7,439 bases of DNA from positions 1 through 7,439 of the forward strand of contig JAFGJR010000039.1 of NCBI GenBank assembly GCA_016928975.1. Direction: 5' to 3'. A program made the translations under genes and the position numbers. Numbering within the stretch: the first letter of the stretch is position 1; every line of letters begins with the position of its first letter. The stretch comes from Sedimentisphaerales bacterium (GTDB lineage Bacteria > Planctomycetota > Phycisphaerae > Sedimentisphaerales > SG8-4). Below, in pieces: positions 5,993-7,439 of the stretch. A model generated the notes under the pieces. It was not told where the DNA came from. It was given only the letters and a program-made list of their open reading frames with translations, and made no database searches.

Positions 5993-6520
5993 GTGGCGAT
6001 AGAGACCATTACCAAGCTGGATGCAGCCTGTCGGCAACTCAACACGGCCATATCACTCTGGTTTGCTGATAATGATCCAGTATCTATTCATACACTCACA
6101 TGTTCAGCTCATCAGATAGTCCATGATATCAACCACCAGCGAGGTGGGCGAGATTTGATATACGACAGCCTTATCTACAAGGATGAATATCGTAGAGAGG
6201 TGGTCAGGCTATTGAAACGCCACTACAACTTTTTCAAGCACGCTGACAACGATCCTTCGGCTGTGATAGAATTCGACCCCAAGGTCACGGACTTCTTCAT
6301 GTTGTTTACGTCGCTGGGTCTGGAGGCGTTGGGACGTGCACCTGACAAGGTTCGAGGAGCATTCAACATATACCATGGGCTTATGTACCCCAAGTTCCTG
6401 AGTAAGAAAGGCAGGGAGAAGTGGGTTGGCGCTCTGTCTCAGGAGGTGCGCGAGCATATTCTCAATATGAGTAAGTATCAGTTCTTTGTGTGGTATGTTC
6501 ATATTGCGAAGCTATCCTGA
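5993..6520 (+). CDS. Conserved-type hypothetical protein with a possible HEPN-like motif
   Basis: This 175-residue soluble protein has no signal peptide or membrane segment and is predominantly helical by eye. I do not recognise a named family, although segments such as SIHTLTCSAHQIVHDIN and NFFKHADNDP look like a widespread group annotated only as hypothetical. Arg76 and His83, in R-H-Y-N-F-F-K-H, are spaced as in the Rx4-6H motif of HEPN RNases, and a polar helix precedes them. That is the only functional hint and it is weak. Two in-frame GTG starts exist, 5987 and 5993, after a TAG at 5981. I chose 5993 because AGGA (5982-5985) is seven bases upstream, whereas it nearly abuts 5987. The coding sequence is poorer in GC than the glycosidase: bases 6061-6120 are 22/60 GC, against 41/60 at 3721-3780. 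This may mark a transferred segment. The next gene is co-directional, 116 bp away. Confidence 0.8.
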   Translation: MAIETITKLDAACRQLNTAISLWFADNDPVSIHTLTCSAHQIVHDINHQRGGRDLIYDSLIYKDEYRREVVRLLKRHYNFFKHADNDPSAVIEFDPKVTDFFMLFTSLGLEALGRAPDKVRGAFNIYHGLMYPKFLSKKGREKWVGALSQEVREHILNMSKYQFFVWYVHIAKLS

Positions 6521-6636
6521 TCGGGCCTTAGGTCATTTACACTACGGAGGCTACTCTTCTGGGCGGTAACGTGGTCACCCAAGCATAGATAGTCGCTCGT
6601 AATGCGAAGGTCGTCACAATAGGAAAGGAAACCTTT

Positions 6637-7323
6637 ATGGCGTACAACGCTAAGACGAGAGCGACGATCATCCTTGTTGCTTGTGCAACTGCTCTCTACG
6701 TTATGCAGGCATTCTTGCGGCCACATCTGTACTTTCCGAGTTCCGGAGGACGCGGCTATACCCTCGGTGCTCAGCTTTTCATTTTTGCGACGTGGCCGCT
6801 AGTTTGCCACGCGGTCGTACTTGGTGTTCCTTGCTTCGGGGTAGGTCTGGCCTTGCGGCGCCTTTCTGGGAGTTTCCGGGTTTTCGCGGTCTTGTTTCTA
6901 CTTAGTGGTGTCGTGGCTGCGGCCCAAGCGGTTCTGGAGGTTCTTGTTTTCGAGCCCCAGATTCAACAGGGCACTCGCGAGCTTGCCCTTCGAGGGACAG
7001 TGGATGGTCACCTACTGGACCCTGAAAGTCGGCTCCTTGGCCATTGGGAATCGATGGATCGTCCCCTTACCCATTACTACTTTGGCAAGGACGAGGTCTT
7101 CACAGTTGTTCAGACAGGCGGCACGGCAGTCGGCCAGTGGGCCGTGGTGGCAAACAACGACGCTGAGGACTCAGTAGTCATTTCCATGAAACTGCCTAAT
7201 CAACCCACAAAAGTACGCAAGATCCTATTCGGAATACAGCAACGCGCCGCCATGATCTTCGAAGAACAAGGCAAAGAAGTTGGCGAGGTCCTCCATCATT
7301 TGGATCTTGACGAAAAGCCATAA
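6637..7323 (+). CDS. Unknown membrane protein with C-terminal soluble domain
   Basis: This 228-residue protein has an N-terminal membrane part and a soluble C-terminal part. Hydrophobic segments lie at about residues 9-27, 43-73 (long, broken by prolines, perhaps one or two helices) and 82-104. The rest, about 110-228, is hydrophilic. It contains LLGHWESMDRPLTHYYF, alternating beta-like stretches (EVFTVVQTGG, GQWAVVANND, SVVISMKL) and a final helix rich in Glu and His. The G-x-W start followed by short strands recalls small lipocalin-like or calycin domains, but this is only a visual similarity. The ATG at 6637 is supported by AGGA (6626-6629) seven bases upstream. The gene follows the unknown gene at 5993 in the same direction, with 116 bp between, and stops 40 bp before the predicted group II intron boundary. 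Function unknown. Confidence 0.8.
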   Translation: MAYNAKTRATIILVACATALYVMQAFLRPHLYFPSSGGRGYTLGAQLFIFATWPLVCHAVVLGVPCFGVGLALRRLSGSFRVFAVLFLLSGVVAAAQAVLEVLVFEPQIQQGTRELALRGTVDGHLLDPESRLLGHWESMDRPLTHYYFGKDEVFTVVQTGGTAVGQWAVVANNDAEDSVVISMKLPNQPTKVRKILFGIQQRAAMIFEEQGKEVGEVLHHLDLDEKP

Positions 7324-7365
7324 TTGTCTCTTCTATTTCGAGGCGCTGTTCGAGGGGAACCGGTA

Positions 7366-7405
7366 GAGTAGAGGACTGAGCGACAGAACCGCTCAGTCCC
7401 CCCTC
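7366..7405 (-). ncRNA. Group II intron domain VI with bulged branch-point A
   Basis: GGACTGAGCG (7399-7390) and CGCTCAGTCC (7382-7373) form a perfect 10-bp stem closed by a seven-base loop. The stem extends outward by GAGGGG (7405-7400) pairing with TCT-A-CTC (7372-7366), leaving A7369 unpaired. That A is seven bases from the predicted 3' end, the usual distance for a lariat branch point. Confidence 0.78.
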
Positions 7406-7408
7406 GTC

Positions 7409-7439
7409 GAACCGGACGTGCGGATTTCCCGCATCCGGC
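7409..7439 (-). ncRNA. Group II intron domain V, cut by the window edge
   Basis: The minus strand reads GCCGGATGCGGGAAATCCGC then ACGTCCGGTTC. The lower stem GCCGGAT pairs with GTCCGGT in the typical way, with G-C pairs where many introns have U-A. An AC bulge follows, and the upper stem GCGG/CCGC is capped by a GAAA-type loop. The outer GA expected at the 5' side would be at 7440-7441. The upper stem is about one base shorter than the common 34-base form. Confidence 0.8.

Larger units (their letters stand above)
7363..7439 (-). mobile_element. 3' end of a group II intron (partial)
   Basis: The minus strand of the last 77 bases has the order and geometry of a group II intron 3' terminus: domain V, a three-base linker (7406-7408), domain VI with a bulged A, and a TAC end at 7365-7363. 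The intron body and any maturase/reverse transcriptase gene lie beyond the right edge. The predicted 3' exon begins at 7362 and runs leftwards into the end of the membrane-protein gene, so the intron is antisense to that gene and about 40 bp past its stop. The class cannot be fixed, because the first base of the catalytic triad is just outside the window. Confidence 0.8.

Noticed and set aside
6588..6604. Possible promoter or hairpin between the two rightward unknown genes
   Set aside because: I found no -10/-35 pair with acceptable spacing and no stem longer than five pairs in 6521-6636, so neither a promoter nor a terminator is supported.
7337..7355. Two TTCGAGG copies (7337-7343 and 7349-7355) beside the intron junction, considered as a target-site duplication
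   Set aside because: Both copies are on the same side of the predicted junction, and group II introns retrohome without target-site duplication. Most likely chance.
7393..7434. Mini-ORF MREIRTSGSTRGD on the minus strand
   Set aside because: It lies wholly within domain V and VI of the group II intron. Peptides of this type are translations of the intron RNA structure.

Overview
The window reads as chromosomal DNA from a GC-rich bacterium, most likely a planctomycete (Phycisphaerae/Sedimentisphaerales-like). The best clue is a fragment with the prepilin-processing-associated H-X9-DG signature (DUF1559 family), whose C-terminal tail I associate with that group. A large secreted GH116/DUF608 glycosidase fits a polysaccharide-degrading member of that phylum. 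The assignment rests on protein style, not on a marker gene.

Left two thirds (1-5634), everything transcribed leftwards except one remnant. In transcription order: a secreted GH116-type glycoside hydrolase (5634-2965) with a good sigma70-like promoter; a four-CBS-domain protein (2788-1742); and a second, paralogous four-CBS protein (1210-176). The two CBS proteins align without gaps over most of their length, at about two-thirds identity. Each is two Bateman modules plus a helical tail and has no effector domain, so both look like stand-alone adenine-nucleotide sensors. The 531 bp between them hold the 3' end of an H-X9-DG pseudopilin-like gene on the opposite strand (1470-1670). A large inverted repeat lies across the stop codon of the second CBS gene. 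A Shine-Dalgarno-like sequence at the extreme left edge suggests another leftward gene starting just outside.

Middle (5635-5992): a 358-bp divergent intergenic region. It holds the GH116 promoter, whose -10 lies inside a 12-bp perfect palindrome, a weaker rightward promoter candidate, and about 200 bp I cannot assign.

Right part (5993-7323): two rightward genes of unknown function. The first, a soluble 175-aa protein with a possible HEPN-like R-x6-H motif, is visibly less GC-rich than the left side. The second is a 228-aa membrane protein with a soluble C-terminal domain. They may be an accessory segment.

Right edge (7363-7439): on the minus strand, the 3' end of a group II intron. Domain V (minus its first bases), a three-base linker, and domain VI with a bulged branch-point A seven bases from a TAC 3' end are all readable. 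The rest of the intron, and any reverse transcriptase, lie beyond the window. This is the clearest mobile element here.

I see no CRISPR array, tRNA, rRNA or recognised defence operon. The most noteworthy items are the intron end, the tandem quadruple-CBS pair with the pseudopilin remnant between its members, and the unassigned gene pair beside the intron.
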